Below, in pieces: positions 33,100-45,456 of a DNA stretch of 64,000 nucleotides. The position numbers and the translations under genes were made by a program. The DNA lies in assembly GCA_029891385.1 (NCBI GenBank), contig CM057225.1:78889887-78953886 (forward strand), in the 5' to 3' direction. Numbering within the stretch: position 1 is the first letter of the stretch; every line of letters starts with the position of its first letter. The notes beneath the pieces are model-generated. The model made no database searches. It was not told the origin of the DNA and was given only the letters and a program-made list of their open reading frames with translations. Origin of the DNA: Erythroxylum novogranatense. Taxonomy: Eukaryota; Streptophyta; Magnoliopsida; Malpighiales; Erythroxylaceae.

Positions 33100-34219
33100 T
33101 ATTGGCCTCTGCGATCCTCAACTGATAGTATCCAGATCTCAAATCCAACTTGGTAAACACCTGAGCTCCCTGCAACTGATCAAACAGATCATCGATCCTA
33201 GGCAGTGGATATTTATTCTTGGCTGTAACCCGATTCAGCTGCCTATAATCGATCTATAATCTCAAAGTCCCGTCCTTCTTCTTCACAAACAACACTGGAG
33301 CTCCCCTCAGCGAAACACTCGGCCTAATGAATCCCTTATCCGGAAGCTCCTGCAACTGAGCCTTAAGCTCCCTCAGATCCACCAGTGCCATCCTATATGG
33401 AGGAATAGATATAGGAGCGGTACCTGGAACGAGGTCAATCCCAAACTCCGTCTCCCGATCCGGTGGTAAACCCGGTAACTCATCGGGAAACACATCTAGA
33501 AATTCCCTGATCACGGGAATATCCTGCAGCGTCTGCTCTACTCTAAAATCAACCACGTGAGCCAGATAGGCCTCACAACCTCCCTGCATCAACCTCAAGG
33601 CACTCAGGAACGAAATCATCCTAACTGGCACTGCCTGACTAACACCTCGAAAAATAACTTTAGGCTGACCAGGAGATTCTAATACAACCTCCTTGGTATA
33701 ACAATCCATAACAACCCTATGCGCAGTAAGCCAGTCCATCCCCAAAATCACACTTATCTCTCTCAGAGGCAACACTATCAGGTCTGCTCTCAAATCTGTC
33801 TGATCAATCACAATCAGACACCCCTTGCAGACCTCTCCCAAAACTGTTGTACTACCTAGAGATGTACTCACCTCTAGCCCATACTGTAATCTCTCCTTAT
33901 CACAATGCAGTCTACATGCCACATGCGGTGCAACAAACGAATGCGTGGATCCTGGATCTATCAAAGCAAAAACCTCAAAATCAAATATCAGAAGCATACC
34001 AGCTACCACCACTGGGGAATCCTGAGCCTCCTGTCGAGTCATGGCGTAGACTCTAGCCTGGGACTGCTGTCGGCTGCTCAGTCCCTCAATCCTCACTACA
34101 CATCCCTCAGCTCGACCTCGGCCTCTACCTCGAACCCTAAATCCCGATCCACCTCCACGAATCTGCTGCACCGTGGTATTGCTGCCTGATCTACCAGTCA
34201 TAGTGGACTGGGCCTCCAT
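33100..34219 (-). pseudogene. Element E protease and reverse transcriptase N-terminal half
   Basis: From the N side (34219) the frame passes an Arg/Gly-rich nucleocapsid tail (RVRGRGRGRAEG), then the protease with VFALIDPGSTHSF (D-P-G-S is a usual gypsy variant), then VILGMDWL. The linker to RT has FPDELPGLPPDRETEF, IPPYRMALVDLREL and KGFIRPSV, and RT begins with [15 protein letters not shown]. One TAG stop at 33254 follows; homology continues with IDYRQLN and [13 protein letters not shown] to the F insertion at 33100, completed at 19282. One stop in 1.1 kb makes this one of the better-kept parts of E. Confidence 0.88.
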
Positions 34220-34889
34220 AGTTTAAGGACACTCCCGGATCTGATGGTCCATGGAGCCACACTTGAGACACGCTCCGGTAAATCTCCAGCACTCCCCACT
34301 GTGCCTCCTCTCACAATACTCACACAGCGGAAGACTCGACCAACCTCTAAAGACCACTACGGCCACTAACAGATCGAGCGAATCGCCCTCCTCTGCCAAA
34401 TCTGGATCGCCTACCTCTCCAGATGACTGAAGGACTGGTCCGACGCCATCAATCCTTTACTCACTACCACGGCTGTCATTTGGGTCTCTTGCCTAGGGCC
34501 CCGACTGAGACTCACTCGGTTCGCCTCAGTCGCCGACTCTCACTGCTGCAGCTCTCAGCTCAACAAAGGTGCCCATATCTGATCGAGCTAACCTGGTACG
34601 GATCTCCAGATTAAGCCCTCCCTTGAATCTCCGGCACCTATCAGACTCTAAAGCAACTAAGACAGAAGCATACCCCATCAACTCATTAAATCGCACCTCA
34701 TACTCAGCTACTGTCATCATCCCCTGTCTCAACTCAAGGAATTCCTGCATCTTCATCTCTAAATAAACCTTGGGCATGAAGTTATCTCTGAATGCCCTCA
34801 GAAAATCATCCCATGACAAAGACGCAGGCTGGCGGAATCGCCTCAAATGTCTTCTACCACCGAAAAGTCGAAGTTAAAGTGCTCTCGTA
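34220..34889 (-). pseudogene. gag: Element E gag, C-terminal part with two zinc knuckles
   Basis: The capsid part reads WDDFLRAFRDNFMPKVYLEMK and MQEFLELRQGMMTVAEYEVRF (34650-34810), the standard Retrotrans_gag core. After frameshifts come two zinc-binding motifs at about 34235-34330: a CX2CX3HX3C form (CEYCERRHSGEC) and a classical CX2CX4HX4C (CLKCGSMDHQIREC), the pair typical of Tekay-type gag. The gene is cut at 34890 by solo LTR D; the N-terminal piece is at 39319-39598. Confidence 0.87.
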
Positions 34890-35811
34890 GTCATTGTTGG
34901 GACTCGATCCGGAACCGATCCCAACCAAAAAATGGAATGAACGAAGGAAACGAAAGCGAATGGCAACGGGAATCGGAAACAAAAATGCGGAAGCGAATAG
35001 TAAAAGAAAACTCGAATCACAAAGCAAGCGGAAGCAAAGCAAATGCGAATCGAATACAGAATCGAAACGGAAGAAAATGAAAGCGGAAGCAATAGCTAAT
35101 CGAACCAAACGAACAGATTTCGAAGCGAAACGAAATACAAAGTACCGAAGCAAAACGAAGCGAAGCGGAATCGATACTTAACAAATGTCCGACATCCGTG
35201 CATAAATTATCTAAAGGAAGCGTCGCGTTGGAATTCCTTAGACTCAGACTATCTCGAAATTCGGTATAAATTTCTTTTTCTTTTTCTCATATACATTTAT
35301 TACATCTATAAGCAATCTCATTCAAATCAAACAAATAATTTCCACTCTTGGAAATTCATTCTCATGCAAATTTCAAAACTTGCTCATATTCTTATATATC
35401 CGTACAAGTCCCAAAATACATTTTATCCCAATTTTTATCGAAATTTTGGCAAGATAACGATCGCTTTTATCCTAACCCAAACCTCGCAAAGTATTCAAAA
35501 TACACTTCTAAAAGCCCAATCAATCAAACAATCATCAAAATCAACCGGACCCTCTGTCCGGGATCTCAGCAGAAACAACCGCAATCTTAATTCGAAAACA
35601 TTCTCATAACTATAATACAATATACTGATCTCATAACTCAATCTCATTTCCAAATTCATACACAATTTTATATACAATACACTTTAATGGCATTGCAAGC
35701 CATTTACAATACCCAAAATATTCCAAATCTCAAAATTTACGTAACAATACAAACGATGCAAAAACGGACCAAACGTCTTCACATTCTTTCATCCGATCTC
35801 CTGCTCAAAAC

Positions 35812-37306
35812 CTGGAGATGGGGATGAAAGGGGGGTGAGCTCTGAAGCTCGTGGATAACACATTTATAAATCGACAAATAAGAAGAAATCAATTTTTCAT
35901 AAGCTTTTTGCCAAAAGGGCTAATTTTTCAAAACGGTTTCCTCAAACCTTTCAATTTTTCAAACTTTCCATAACAAAATTCACTTTTTATTCCTCAATTT
36001 TAAACATGAATGCAGCACACAGAACAAATTAAAACACATAACATATCAAAATGGTCTGGCTCGGTCCAAACAGAACGTACTACACTTTCTTAATGTTGGA
36101 CCCCACACCTAGGCTAACATTTACCACCCAGCGTGTGTTTGCGGGTTATACCGCAGCATCCAACACAAATCAGGTCCGCATAGAGGTCCAGTGTAGCCGT
36201 GGAGGGAGTCCGGAATCGGAGCTCCGTGCCACTAGCGGGCAGCCGGGAGAAGGCTATACAAATAGAGACAGCGCTGACTCACAAAGGACCTACCAAACCC
36301 ACATAATCACATAACTCAAAACTGAAACTTTCGGATTGCCCGAAGGCACAAATCGAAAACTTGATTTTCATACTACATATATTCACAGTTCTACATAATT
36401 CATACAATTCAATCAAATCAAGCAATTCCATAAATTCAACAATTTGCATAATTTATCAATGCACTCATAACATATGATTTTTCAAAAATTTCTATTGATT
36501 TATCAAATCATTTCAAACAATGAATTTAAGCTTATAATAATTTTTCAGAAGGCATTCAAAAATCATAATTTCAAACATTTACAAAAACAATAATTTATAA
36601 AAAAATTCACATTTTTGCTTTCTTTAATTTTTGAAAATTCATATTGAGCTTACAGATCAAAATATAAATATGCTACCCACCTCGAATTGATGCCAAAAAC
36701 TTGATCCTAGCTCCAATTTGATCCTTGCTTCTTTCCTTCTTTCAATTAAAATCGACCTAAGCCACAATCATTCAAATTCTACATCATAAATTGCATAATT
36801 CCCAAAATTAACTATCGGAAATTCATAATCATCATATTTCCAAGCTTTCTAAAACCAGAATTTTTAAAATCCTCAATTTCAAAAATTCGACCTAAACCAA
36901 TACACTCAAATTCAATCTCATAAATAACTTAATTTTCAAAACTAACTTCACAATTCACCAATTCACATTAATTCCAAAATATCTACATCCTCAATTTCAA
37001 AAATCCTCAAATCTTAAAATTGGCCTAAACCAATTTATCCAAATTCAATACTCTAAAATACAATTTCTTCAAAATTAACTTCATATTTCACAAACCCATA
37101 TCATTATCTATCATTCTACACCAAAATTTCACAAAATTCTTAATCACAAGATTAAGCCTAAACCTTAATCAAATTTTCATCCAAAATTAAACACAACCTA
37201 AAGCATATGCATCAAAATTAACTTCATAAATCACATACCCAAGTCCTTTTCCACAATTTTAAACCAAAATTTCATCAAAAACTCAAAGTTCAAATTTTTC
37301 TCTTAC
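35812..37306 (-). other. Candidate intron inside solo LTR D
   Basis: On the minus strand the donor is AGAG|GTAAGAG at 37306 and the acceptor CATCTCCAG|GTTTTGAGCA at 35812, preceded by AGCTCACCCCCCTTTC; 1495 bases. The acceptor context matches A (6478) and C (43500). Confidence 0.5.
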
Positions 37307-38389
37307 CTCTTTTCTTCTTCATTTTCGAAATCTCTTGGTTCCCAAAGCAAGCTTCCTTCATTTTCCATCTTTTTCCTTTGAGACTAACTTAAAACTCATG
37401 CTTAAAGCTTCAAAAAAATTCGAAAATGGAGAGCTCTCTCTTCTTTCTCCATATACGATGCTTCTTCTTCACTTTCTCTCTCATTTCTTCTTCTTTTCTC
37501 TAGAATAATCGTTATTCTCTCTTCTCCAATGACATCCTCTGATTTTTAAGATGCCATGTCATTAAAATGAGGGGTAAATGACCCTTTTACCCTTACTCTT
37601 TAACTTAATTCCAAAATTGTCCCTAACTTCATTTATACATGCGGATCTGATTCGCACTATCAATTTGAAGGAATTTGTCCAAACTTCCTTCTAGAGAAAT
37701 GTTCCCCTCAATCATACGAATCCAAGCCCACCGGCCGCGCTCAATTCGGAGCACTACATCAAAAGTTATGCGTAAAACAGTTCGGGTATATCCATATTCT
37801 AACACATTTTCCATGTACGATTATTTCCGTCCAGAAATTTACATTCTTAACCCCAGAATTGAAACTCGATGTCTTCATAAAAATTGTAGCCTTATGTCTC
37901 TAGTTTAATTCAAAACAAGAATCACTTCATTTCGATTCCCAGATCAGAAGTTATACTCAAAATACTCTCAGATGTTCCCCATCCAAAAATTACACTCTAA
38001 TCAGAACTTCCATTCATAATTCGAAGGACTTAGGGGCAAAATTGACATTTCATTTCTTCATATGATTTGTATCCCCTTGTCTTATCTTTATTTCTCCTCA
38101 AGCATCGCTTCAATCGGATCTCTACAACTCCCGAATTTCACAAAATACTGAACCATGTTCGGAAAATTTCCTGACTCACTTTGATTAAATTAATCACCAT
38201 TAATTTAATCTCATAAAATTATAAATTTCCTATGAGGATGTAGGGAATTGTCTTAGGAATCCAACGCCGTAAGAATCAACTCAATCGGATGTCAGACGGA
38301 AAAGATATAAGCAAAATAGTGAACAAAGGTCGGATTAGAGGAAATAATAAGCAAGAAAAATCAAAACGGCGTCGTATTGGAAAAACAAA

Positions 38390-38491
38390 AACGGCGCCGT
38401 ATGGAGCGAAACGGGCGCGAGCTGGGTGAGGCGAAGGCTCCTAGCGATGCGAGCTAAACACTCGCCATCGTTAGGGCGATGCGTCGCCCTA
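38390..38491 (-). repeat. Palindromes in solo LTR D
   Basis: ACGGCGCCGT at 38391-38400 is a perfect 10-bp palindrome, and TAGGGCGA-TGCG-TCGCCCTA at 38472-38491 has 8-base perfect arms. On the element strand they are followed by the phrase CATCCGATTGA (38279-38289) shared with the F, G and B LTRs. Confidence 0.8.
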
Positions 38492-39318
38492 GTGACGGGG
38501 ATAAAACAAATTTCCTTTTTTTTCACATAAAAAATCCAAAACTTTCAAAATTCATAACTCTTAATCCCGAACTCCAATTTCGACAAACTTAGTCTCTATA
38601 GAAAGCTTAAAGGAAGCTCTACATTTTTCACGAAGGACATAAAACTCAATTCGACTCCTAAAGGAGTCCATTTTCCGATCAAAGATACTATCCTTTAATA
38701 ATCATGCTAAAACCACAATATAAACTTGTAAAAATCATAACTTATTATTCGGAGATCGAAAAATTGCATACTTTATATCGAAATAAAGGTCAAATCAAAT
38801 CCTTCAACTTTCATGGAGAACATCAAAGCTCAATTAACCTCTAACTAGGTTAATTTCTCAGTCAAAGTTTCAGTCATAATAAAAGTCAAACCTTTCAAAC
38901 ATAAACTTTGACTGATCATAACTTCCGCTCCCGATATCGAAAAATTGCAAACTTTATGGCTACAGAAAGCTCTTTACATAATCTACAAGTTTCCAGAAGA
39001 CCATTTTATCCAATTTTGCCTAAATCGAAAGTCAACTTTCACAGGCCAAAAAGTCAACTATTTCACAATTTTTCATATTTTCACTCTTTCTCTTTTTATT
39101 CATGATTTTCAACTTAATTTCAATCAACTCATTCACTTAATTTCATAAACCACACCAATCCACTCAAAACCCCAAAGATATCAAAATTAAATCATTTCTT
39201 TTCTTATCAATATCCTTTAATTTTAAGTCCTCTATTACATAATACATACGCAAAGCACTTCTTAAATTTCATTTTCATAATTCAAATTTTCACTCAAAGA
39301 TCGGGGTCCAACAGTCGC

Positions 39319-39598
39319 AGTCCATCTGATCGAGGACTCTCTCTGTCCTCTCCAACCATCCCTCAGCCTCTGTAGGGTCTGTGCTGCCATAGAAGTCAAC
39401 AGCTCCCTGCTTGCGCAGTCTATCGTACCTCCTCTCCCGTCTCACAGGAACTCTAGGAGGCAACTCCTCAAAATGAGGCATAGAGGACTCTCTACTAGCT
39501 CCCACTGATCCTAGGTCAGTTGGTTGATCCACTTGATCTCCAAGAACGGATGACCTATAACAAACAAGAATCTGATCAATTTCTGCTTTTCTCATCAA
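39319..39598 (-). pseudogene. gag: Element E gag, N-terminal part
   Basis: The start MMRKAEIDQ at 39598 is the first Met after the primer site, about 46 bases inside. The frame reaches LRKQGAVDFYGSTDPTEAEG and WLERTERVLDQMDCD, the expected start of the capsid domain in Tekay-type gag, then is cut by D; the last residues of the open frame (CWTPIFE) are read from the D terminus. Continues at 34889. Confidence 0.87.
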
Positions 39599-39643
39599 AA
39601 TTCAAGCCTAAAATACACTATGACCAAAAGATGCCAAACCATA

Positions 39644-39654
39644 CTCTGATACCA
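39644..39654 (-). other. Primer binding site of element E (Met tRNA)
   Basis: TGGTATCAGAG on the minus strand, five bases inside the 5' LTR, is a perfect 11-base match to the initiator-Met tRNA complement. Confidence 0.85.
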
Positions 39655-39659
39655 CCTAA

Positions 39660-42369
39660 TGTAGCGCCCCCTCACCATAGGGTACGTACCGGGACGCCCG
39701 TGGGTCGTGCCGACGCATATCCCACAGCAAGGAAGTGCTATAATTGAAAACAATCACTAAACACTTGCATGGCATCAATACAATTTAAAACCGGATTATG
39801 CAGATCACTAAATTTTAAAACCATAATAATCTTTCTTTTCACATTACTAACTGAAATATAGACAAGTCTATCAGTCCCCTACAAACTCGATACAGTATCT
39901 CAAAAAGGAAACTGATACAAAAGTCTATACTAAGTCATCCCCAAAAATCGTCCCAGCTGACCGACCTTTGAGCCATCGCTTCTCTTACCCACGCACTAGC
40001 ACGGCAGAAAGAGTCTATCACGGGAGCTAGGAATCTACTAGCGCTGTCCTGAAAAATAATTGCAATGTTGAGTGAGTTTGCGAACTCAATGAAAAACCAT
40101 CATCGATGGTTCACCCAACTCATGCATATACATACGATATATCACATAACCACAAGATAGCACATTCGGAGCAATATTAGACAATTTACATATTTTCAGC
40201 ATAACATAACTCAGATATATCACTGCGTAATCGTCACATAATACACACATTCTCACTTTTCACAATACAGTCAGATGCATCAAGTATGTCAATTCTCATT
40301 TTATGTCAGTGTTGTGACTGAGCGTCAATACTGTCCCGATTCGGGCACATTACACAGTAATCGCATTTTAGACAAGTAGGAGAGCCCTCAGGGTATGCAC
40401 TACTGCTCGCTCACACTAGGGATAGGAGAGCCCTCTGGGTATGCACTATTCCCTTTCAGCCTTAGGCCCTTTTCACTGATAATCAAGCTTAAAGCTCTGA
40501 TCACTAATTGCTCCAGTCACAACTGTTTATTTACCGATTTTAATCATGTCTAGCATGCACTCACACTTTTCCAATCAATAACATACACAAATCAATTGAT
40601 TCTATTTATCACATTCAGAACATTTACTCACAATTTCAGCACATCTACTTCACAGTTACAAGCACTCACATTTGCAAACAACTCACATATTCATAGAACA
40701 TTTAACACACAAAGATTGAGGAACCAACTAGGTTACTCCCCTGTAACTTCCGAACTATTTCCTGAAAGTCCCAGCAATATCCATGGATTGACGATCCAAC
40801 GGTGGCTCTATAACAATTTAAACAAATTCTCATCACTAGATGCTCAATCAAAGAAATTCGATAGTGCACATGTCTTAACTCAAAACTGTATGATGCATGT
40901 TCATGATTTCCCGGTGCTAAAACCCAATTCAACGATCTCTTGCCTCATATCCAAAATTTCACTATCCACTAGATCAATATCATCCATTAATTTCATAAAT
41001 CTCCACTTTAAACTCTCATAGTCATAATAAAATTCTTAGGTTACAATGGGAACTATAATCAACTCTCTTTCTATGATTGGAAACCCACTAATTTAAAATT
41101 CAAACTCTTTTTCTTTACCTCAATCATAGACCCCCTTTCTCTAGTTCACAACGAATCCAGAATCACTTCAATTGGAGGTCTATACCATAAAATATGCCTA
41201 AAAAACTAAAGCACCCATCATCAGAAAATTGGAGCTCGTCGCGACGAAGGGTCTCTCGTCACGGCGTGGAAGCACGCTTGTCGCGGCGAAGACCTTCCAT
41301 GAGACGCGTCGCGACATGAGGGAAAGGAATCGTCACGGCGAAGATCCACAAGCTCGTCGGGGCGTCTTGGTCCGCTCGTCGCGACAAGCACGCACTGACT
41401 CGTCGCAGCGAGGCCAATTGCAGGCGTCGCGACGTGCGAACGACTTCGTCTTCTCCAACTAATTTTTCATCTTTCTCTCTCTATAAACCAGCATTAAACA
41501 CTCACAACTACCCATATCTCTAGCATTTAAACTCATTAATACATCAAACAATAATAAATATCAACATTAAAGCCATAAAACTTACCAAATCGAAGCTCGA
41601 TTCTTAAACCCTAAAAACTCCGAAAATCTTTCAATTCTCTAACATCCACGATGATCCTCCATAACCAAGCCAAACCTTAACATCTCTAAGATTTTCCAGC
41701 AGCTCTTCAACCACAATGAAAGGAAAACAAACAAAATCTCCAAGGGGGACAAGATCGAATCGTCAAAGGAAGAGGAAGGAGAAAGGAAAATTTGACTTGG
41801 GTTTTTTCAAAGTGAAATAAGGAGGAAATTTAAACTTAGAGCATTATAAAGGGTAAGTTTAAAACTATAGATTATAGTCCTCAATTTCATTCAATTTCAG
41901 TCTCTAAATTTCAATGGCTCATCACAAAAATTCTTAAACTCACAAATCTGAATTTTCCAAGCCAATTGCCAATCAATTTCAGAACCGGAATCTAATCCGT
42001 CAGTCTCTAAGACATTATTTCGGTCCAAACTCAAAACTCTAAAAATTCCGGAAGAATTCCTAAAAATCCTCAAAAATATAAAACACATGATCCTATACTC
42101 AAATTCCAATTTCCAATCCCAAAAATTCAATTCTCACTCCAATAAACTATACAAACCCAAGAACTTATATCTCACAAAATTTTACAATTCAAAACATAAT
42201 TAACTGTCGGCAAAATCATGAATGCATGTCACTACGCATATGCATGTGCAAAAGAATCTATTTCTCAAAAATCAGAGGCCACAAGTAATACTCAATGAAT
42301 ATAAGCAGTAAAATTCCTATCCAGTCCCAATTACCAATATGCCCCTCACATCGGTAACGGGATGCTACA
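39660..42369 (-). repeat. Element E 5' LTR, intact copy
   Basis: 2710 uninterrupted bases; it shows the empty A insertion site (CACACAAAGATTGAGG near 40708-40723). Candidate intron 40049-41585: donor TTTG|GTAAGT, acceptor ATTTTTCAG|GAC. It also carries hairpin 40095-40111, inverted repeat 40311-40320 with 40514-40523, and a CGTCGCGACG palindrome cluster at 41231-41440. Short ORFs inside have no recognisable product. Confidence 0.92.
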
Positions 42370-42475
42370 AATAGTGTGCAGAAGGAGGAGTTTAGGTCAC
42401 ATAAGCAGAAAGCAGACGAAGCGAAAATGACAGACGAAGCGGAAAGACAAACGAAACAAAGAGGCAGACGAAGTG

Positions 42476-42858
42476 GAGTTAACTTAAGATGAAACAAAGT
42501 CAACTTAAGACGATACAACTCTTAAGACGAAGGAGTCAACTTAAGACGAAACAAAGTCAACTTAAGACGATGCAACTCTTAAGATGAAACAAAGTCAACT
42601 TAAGATGATGCAACTCTTAAGACGAAGTGGAGTCAACTTAAGATAAAGCATAGTCAACTTAAGACGATGTAGCTTTTAAGATGAAGCGGAGTCAAATTAA
42701 GACAAATCAAAGTCAACTTAAGACGATGCAAGTCTTAAGATGAAGCGGAGTCAACTTAAGACGAAGTAAAGTCAACTTAAGACGATGCAACTCTTAAGAC
42801 GAAATAAAGTCAACTTGAGACGATAAAAAGTCAACTTAAGACGATGCAACTCTTAAGA
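42476..42858. repeat. 59-bp higher-order minisatellite in the element C LTR
   Basis: Units starting GTCAACTTAAGACGA alternate in length: a 21-base unit (ending near ACAAA) and a 38-base unit (continuing GCAACTCTTAAGACGAAG). One short plus one long unit make a 59-base period, repeated about six times with substitutions and one place where two long units adjoin. Each unit contains CTTAAG palindromes. Confidence 0.85.
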
Positions 42859-42930
42859 CGAATACATCCTTACAGACAATACATCTTTACAGGCGATGCA
42901 TCTTTAAGATGATACATCTTAACAAACGTA

Positions 42931-42997
42931 ATGACGTCATCACAGACTATATGACGTCATCCCAGATGATACATTTTTACAAATGTAATGACGTCAT
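42931..42997. promoter_or_regulatory. Three ATGACGTCAT palindromes (bZIP-type sites)
   Basis: Perfect 10-bp palindromes at 42931-42940, 42951-42960 and 42988-42997. TGACGTCA is the established binding core of plant TGA/CREB-like bZIP factors. Whether they act on the LTR promoter is not known; they lie far downstream of the TATA box on the element strand. Confidence 0.6.
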
Positions 42998-43499
42998 CAC
43001 AAACGATACATCTTTACAAATGATGCATCTTTATACTCCTAAGCATCTCCTCTTCTAAGGACCATAACTTTCAACCCAGATGTTAAAAAATTTTATACTA
43101 TATATCATTGGAAAGCTAAAGAAAAGACCTATAACTTTCTAGAAAGCATATTTTCCTAAAGTAGCCTAGATTAATCGAGACCTTCCCCTGAAGTCTGAAC
43201 ACAAACTTTTCCTTTATGAAAACTTAAAAATGCAATGTACAAACTTAAAAAAGTTTCTTGATCACAATGCAATTATATTCCATTTGTATCAAAAGATAAG
43301 AGTTTTACAAAGCTTTAGTGGGCATTTCAAGCCGTAAATAAATTAATATCTTAAAGTTTCAAAATATAGAAGATATATGAACCAAGATTTGCTCAAAATG
43401 TAACTGAAGCCTTGCTTTACAAAATTTGCTTCAAATACAAGGTAAACAAAAATCGGAGTAATGCCTTGTCCCTTGACTACTCGATATCTTGCTCATCAC

Positions 43500-44330
43500 C
43501 TAGATATGGGAGGAGAATGGGGGGAGAGCTTAAAGGCCATGGGTAACAATTTTATAATTGATAATAAGCAAAACCATTTAGGAAGTCATTTCCAATGCAG
43601 AAATTCACGTTATTACAAATTATGTATGCATCACTTTTTTCAATTTATCATGAGCACATAAGCATATCAAAATAGTTTGGGTGGATCCAAAACAGAACAC
43701 ATTACGCATTTCCACATAATGATCTTACGTAGTCATAAACTTATGAGAGTCTATGAAGGAGCTCCACGCCACTAGGGGGCAGACGGGAGAAGCCTTTTTG
43801 TCAAAGTATACTTGACTTAACTTAAGGGACCACCACAAAGCCATAAAACATGTATTTCAAGACTTGTAAAACATATTGCCCAAAAGGCACATTTCGGAAA
43901 CTTGATTTCTTAAGCTTGATATCCTTTCAAAAATCATTTTCAAGTATCAAATAGAATTCGTATGCAAAATATGCAGCACATTCTCAAAACATTCAAAGAG
44001 TAATAAATGCACATTTTTGAAGTAGTTGAAAATAGTTTATTTCCATTTCTTGAAAGAGACATCTATGGCTCATTACTTAATTATAAAAAAGTAACCCACC
44101 TTGAATTCTTTGGCTAATAACTTGTTCAAATGTGTCTTTCCTCTTGGTCCTCTTGTCTTTCTTGATTCCCTTTCATAGGCAAAAATCACTAGTTCAAAAG
44201 GGTTGCAAAATTGAAGACCCACATAGTACATTTACTAAAATTGGTCCTAGAGTACCTAAACCCATGCTTTTCCTAAGCTTCATGAACCAAAAACCCTTCC
44301 AAAACTCCAAGACATTTAAAATGTTCTTAC
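43500..44330 (-). other. Candidate intron inside the element C LTR
   Basis: Donor TTTAAG|GTAAGAAC at 44330 about 230 bases after TATAAAA; acceptor TCTAG|GTGATG at 43500 preceded by AGCTCTCCCCCCATTCTC. 831 bases, the shortest of the six candidate LTR introns. Confidence 0.45.
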
Positions 44331-44784
44331 CTTAAATCTTTACCAGATGAAGGGATGTTTGGTTTAAAAGAAAGCTCTTATCTTCCTCTACCTTTTTCCC
44401 TTCTTGAATAACCTCAAAATCTCTTTAGGAGGCTTAGAAAAGATGAAACCCTAGCTTAACTCTCTTCTTTCCTCTCAACCACTGAATTCTCTCTTCTCTC
44501 TCTCTTTAATCACATTTTTGGCTTCTTCCAAGTCAAGCCCAATCTTTATCTTCTCCTTTTATACCCTTAATGATTTCACAGTGTCCATTTTTCCCTTCAT
44601 TTAAAAGCCTTATGGTTTCTAAACTTATGAGACTTACCAAATTTTCCCTTACACACTCTTACTACTTTAATACTTCTCTTCCCTTATTAGTAAGCTCATT
44701 AATTCCAATATATATTAATCTAGTGAGACACCAAAATAGTCTAATCATGCTTATTTATCATGAAAAAAAATTCAGGGGTCAACA

Positions 44785-45451
44785 TTTCTCCCCCTCTTAA
44801 AAGAATTTTGTCCTTGAAATTCTTACCTGAATCGTCGAAAAGGTGTGGATACTTTTCTCTCATGGCCTCCAAGGGCTCCCACGTGGCCTCTTCCATAGAA
44901 TGGTTTCTCCACAGGATTTTGACCAGTTGAACTGTCTTATTTCTAAGGACCTTTTCCTTGATGTCCAAGATCTCCACTGGGATTTCTTCATAACTCAGAT
45001 CATCTCTCAGCTGAACCTCAGTGATTTGAATGATGTGAGAGGGGTCGATCTATATGTCCTCAATATGGACACATGAAAGATATTATATATCTATGACAAT
45101 TTCGGTGGCAACGTCAACCTATAGACTAGCGGTCCAATCCTCTCAAAAATCTCATAGGGACCCACATATCTTGGGCTTAACATGTCGTTCTTATCGAATC
45201 TCATCACTCCTTTCCATAGAGACTTCTTAAGAAAGACTTTTCCACCAACTTCATACTCCATCTCCTTTCGGTATGCATCAGCATAGCTCTTCATTCTATC
45301 CGGAGCTGCCTTAAGCCATTGCTTAACCAAATTAACCTTGTCGACTGTCATCTGAAGTAACTCTGGCCCTATTAATTTCATTTCTCCTTCTTCATCCCAG
45401 CATATCAGAGTTCTACATCTCCTTCCATACAGTGCTTCATAAGGAGCCATC
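44785..45451 (-). pseudogene. Element C integrase C-terminal region and chromodomain
   Basis: From 45451 the frame gives MAPYEALYGRRCRTLICWDE, then a tail with YRKEMEYEVGGKVFLKKSLW and RFDKNDMLSPRYVGPYEIF. A short break follows near 45090, and the chromodomain reads VEILDIKEKVLRNKTVQLVK and ILWRNHSMEEATWEPLEAM (44830-44977), ending PHLFDDSGKNFKDKILLRGG at the polypurine tract. The open frame on the 5' side starts inside B's LTR and is not a natural start; the real upstream part is at 48902. Confidence 0.87.
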
Positions 45452-45456
45452 TGAAT

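Larger units (their letters stand above)
34895..39313 (-). mobile_element. Solo LTR D
   Basis: 4419 bases, TGTTGG to CCAACA on either strand. The minus orientation is set by its end (GGTTGGGAT-GG-TTCCGGATC) matching B's LTR end and by shared phrases in B's order. The flanks GTCAT (34890-34894) and GTCGC (39314-39318) look like a TSD changed by two transitions; joining them restores the gag frame of E (MDCD then YESTLTST). It contains a TATAAAT (37631-37637, minus), a donor (37306), an acceptor (35812), a conserved block (36218-36255) and palindromes (38390-38491). No internal sequence remains. Confidence 0.85.
3283..42369 (-). mobile_element. Element E: chromodomain Ty3/gypsy element carrying nested A, F(H) and D
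   Basis: E has two about 2.71-kb LTRs (39660-42369 and 3283-16757 less the A insertion) that start TGTAGC on the element strand and end GCTACA. The 5-bp flanks AATAA (3278-3282) and AATAG (42370-42374) are a TSD differing by one transition. A Met-tRNA primer site lies next to the 5' LTR (39644-39654) and a polypurine tract next to the 3' LTR (16758-16772). Between them, in minus-strand order, are gag, protease, RT, RNase H, integrase and a chromodomain. The element is interrupted by solo LTR D (in gag), solo LTR F (in RT) and the large non-coding element A (in the 3' LTR). Differences between the two LTRs are frequent by eye (7 or 8 in the first 85 bases), so the insertion is not recent. Confidence 0.9.
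42375..44784 (-). repeat. Element C 3' LTR, proximal piece
   Basis: On the minus strand it begins TGTTGACCCCTGAA at 44784 next to the polypurine tract. It contains TATAAAA (44557-44563), donor TAAG|GTAAGA (44330), the block shared with A and D (43755-43800), acceptor ATATCTAG|GTGATGAGCA (43500), three ATGACGTCAT sites and a minisatellite. It continues across E at 2785-3282; total about 2.9 kb. Confidence 0.75.

Noticed and set aside
34854..35181. Lys/Arg/Ser-rich frames resembling a basic nuclear protein
   Set aside because: They come from the low-complexity GAAGCGAAACGAA-like end of solo LTR D, which also exists in B's LTRs without a conserved frame.
37600..38050. A possible inverted segment within solo LTR D (CTTCATAAAAATTGTAG on the plus strand)
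   Set aside because: Neighbouring phrases in the same stretch match B in the minus orientation, so there is no inversion; the plus-strand likeness is by chance.
42476..42858. CRISPR-like array of regularly spaced repeats
   Set aside because: Units adjoin directly without unique spacers, the period alternates 21/38, and the context is a plant LTR.
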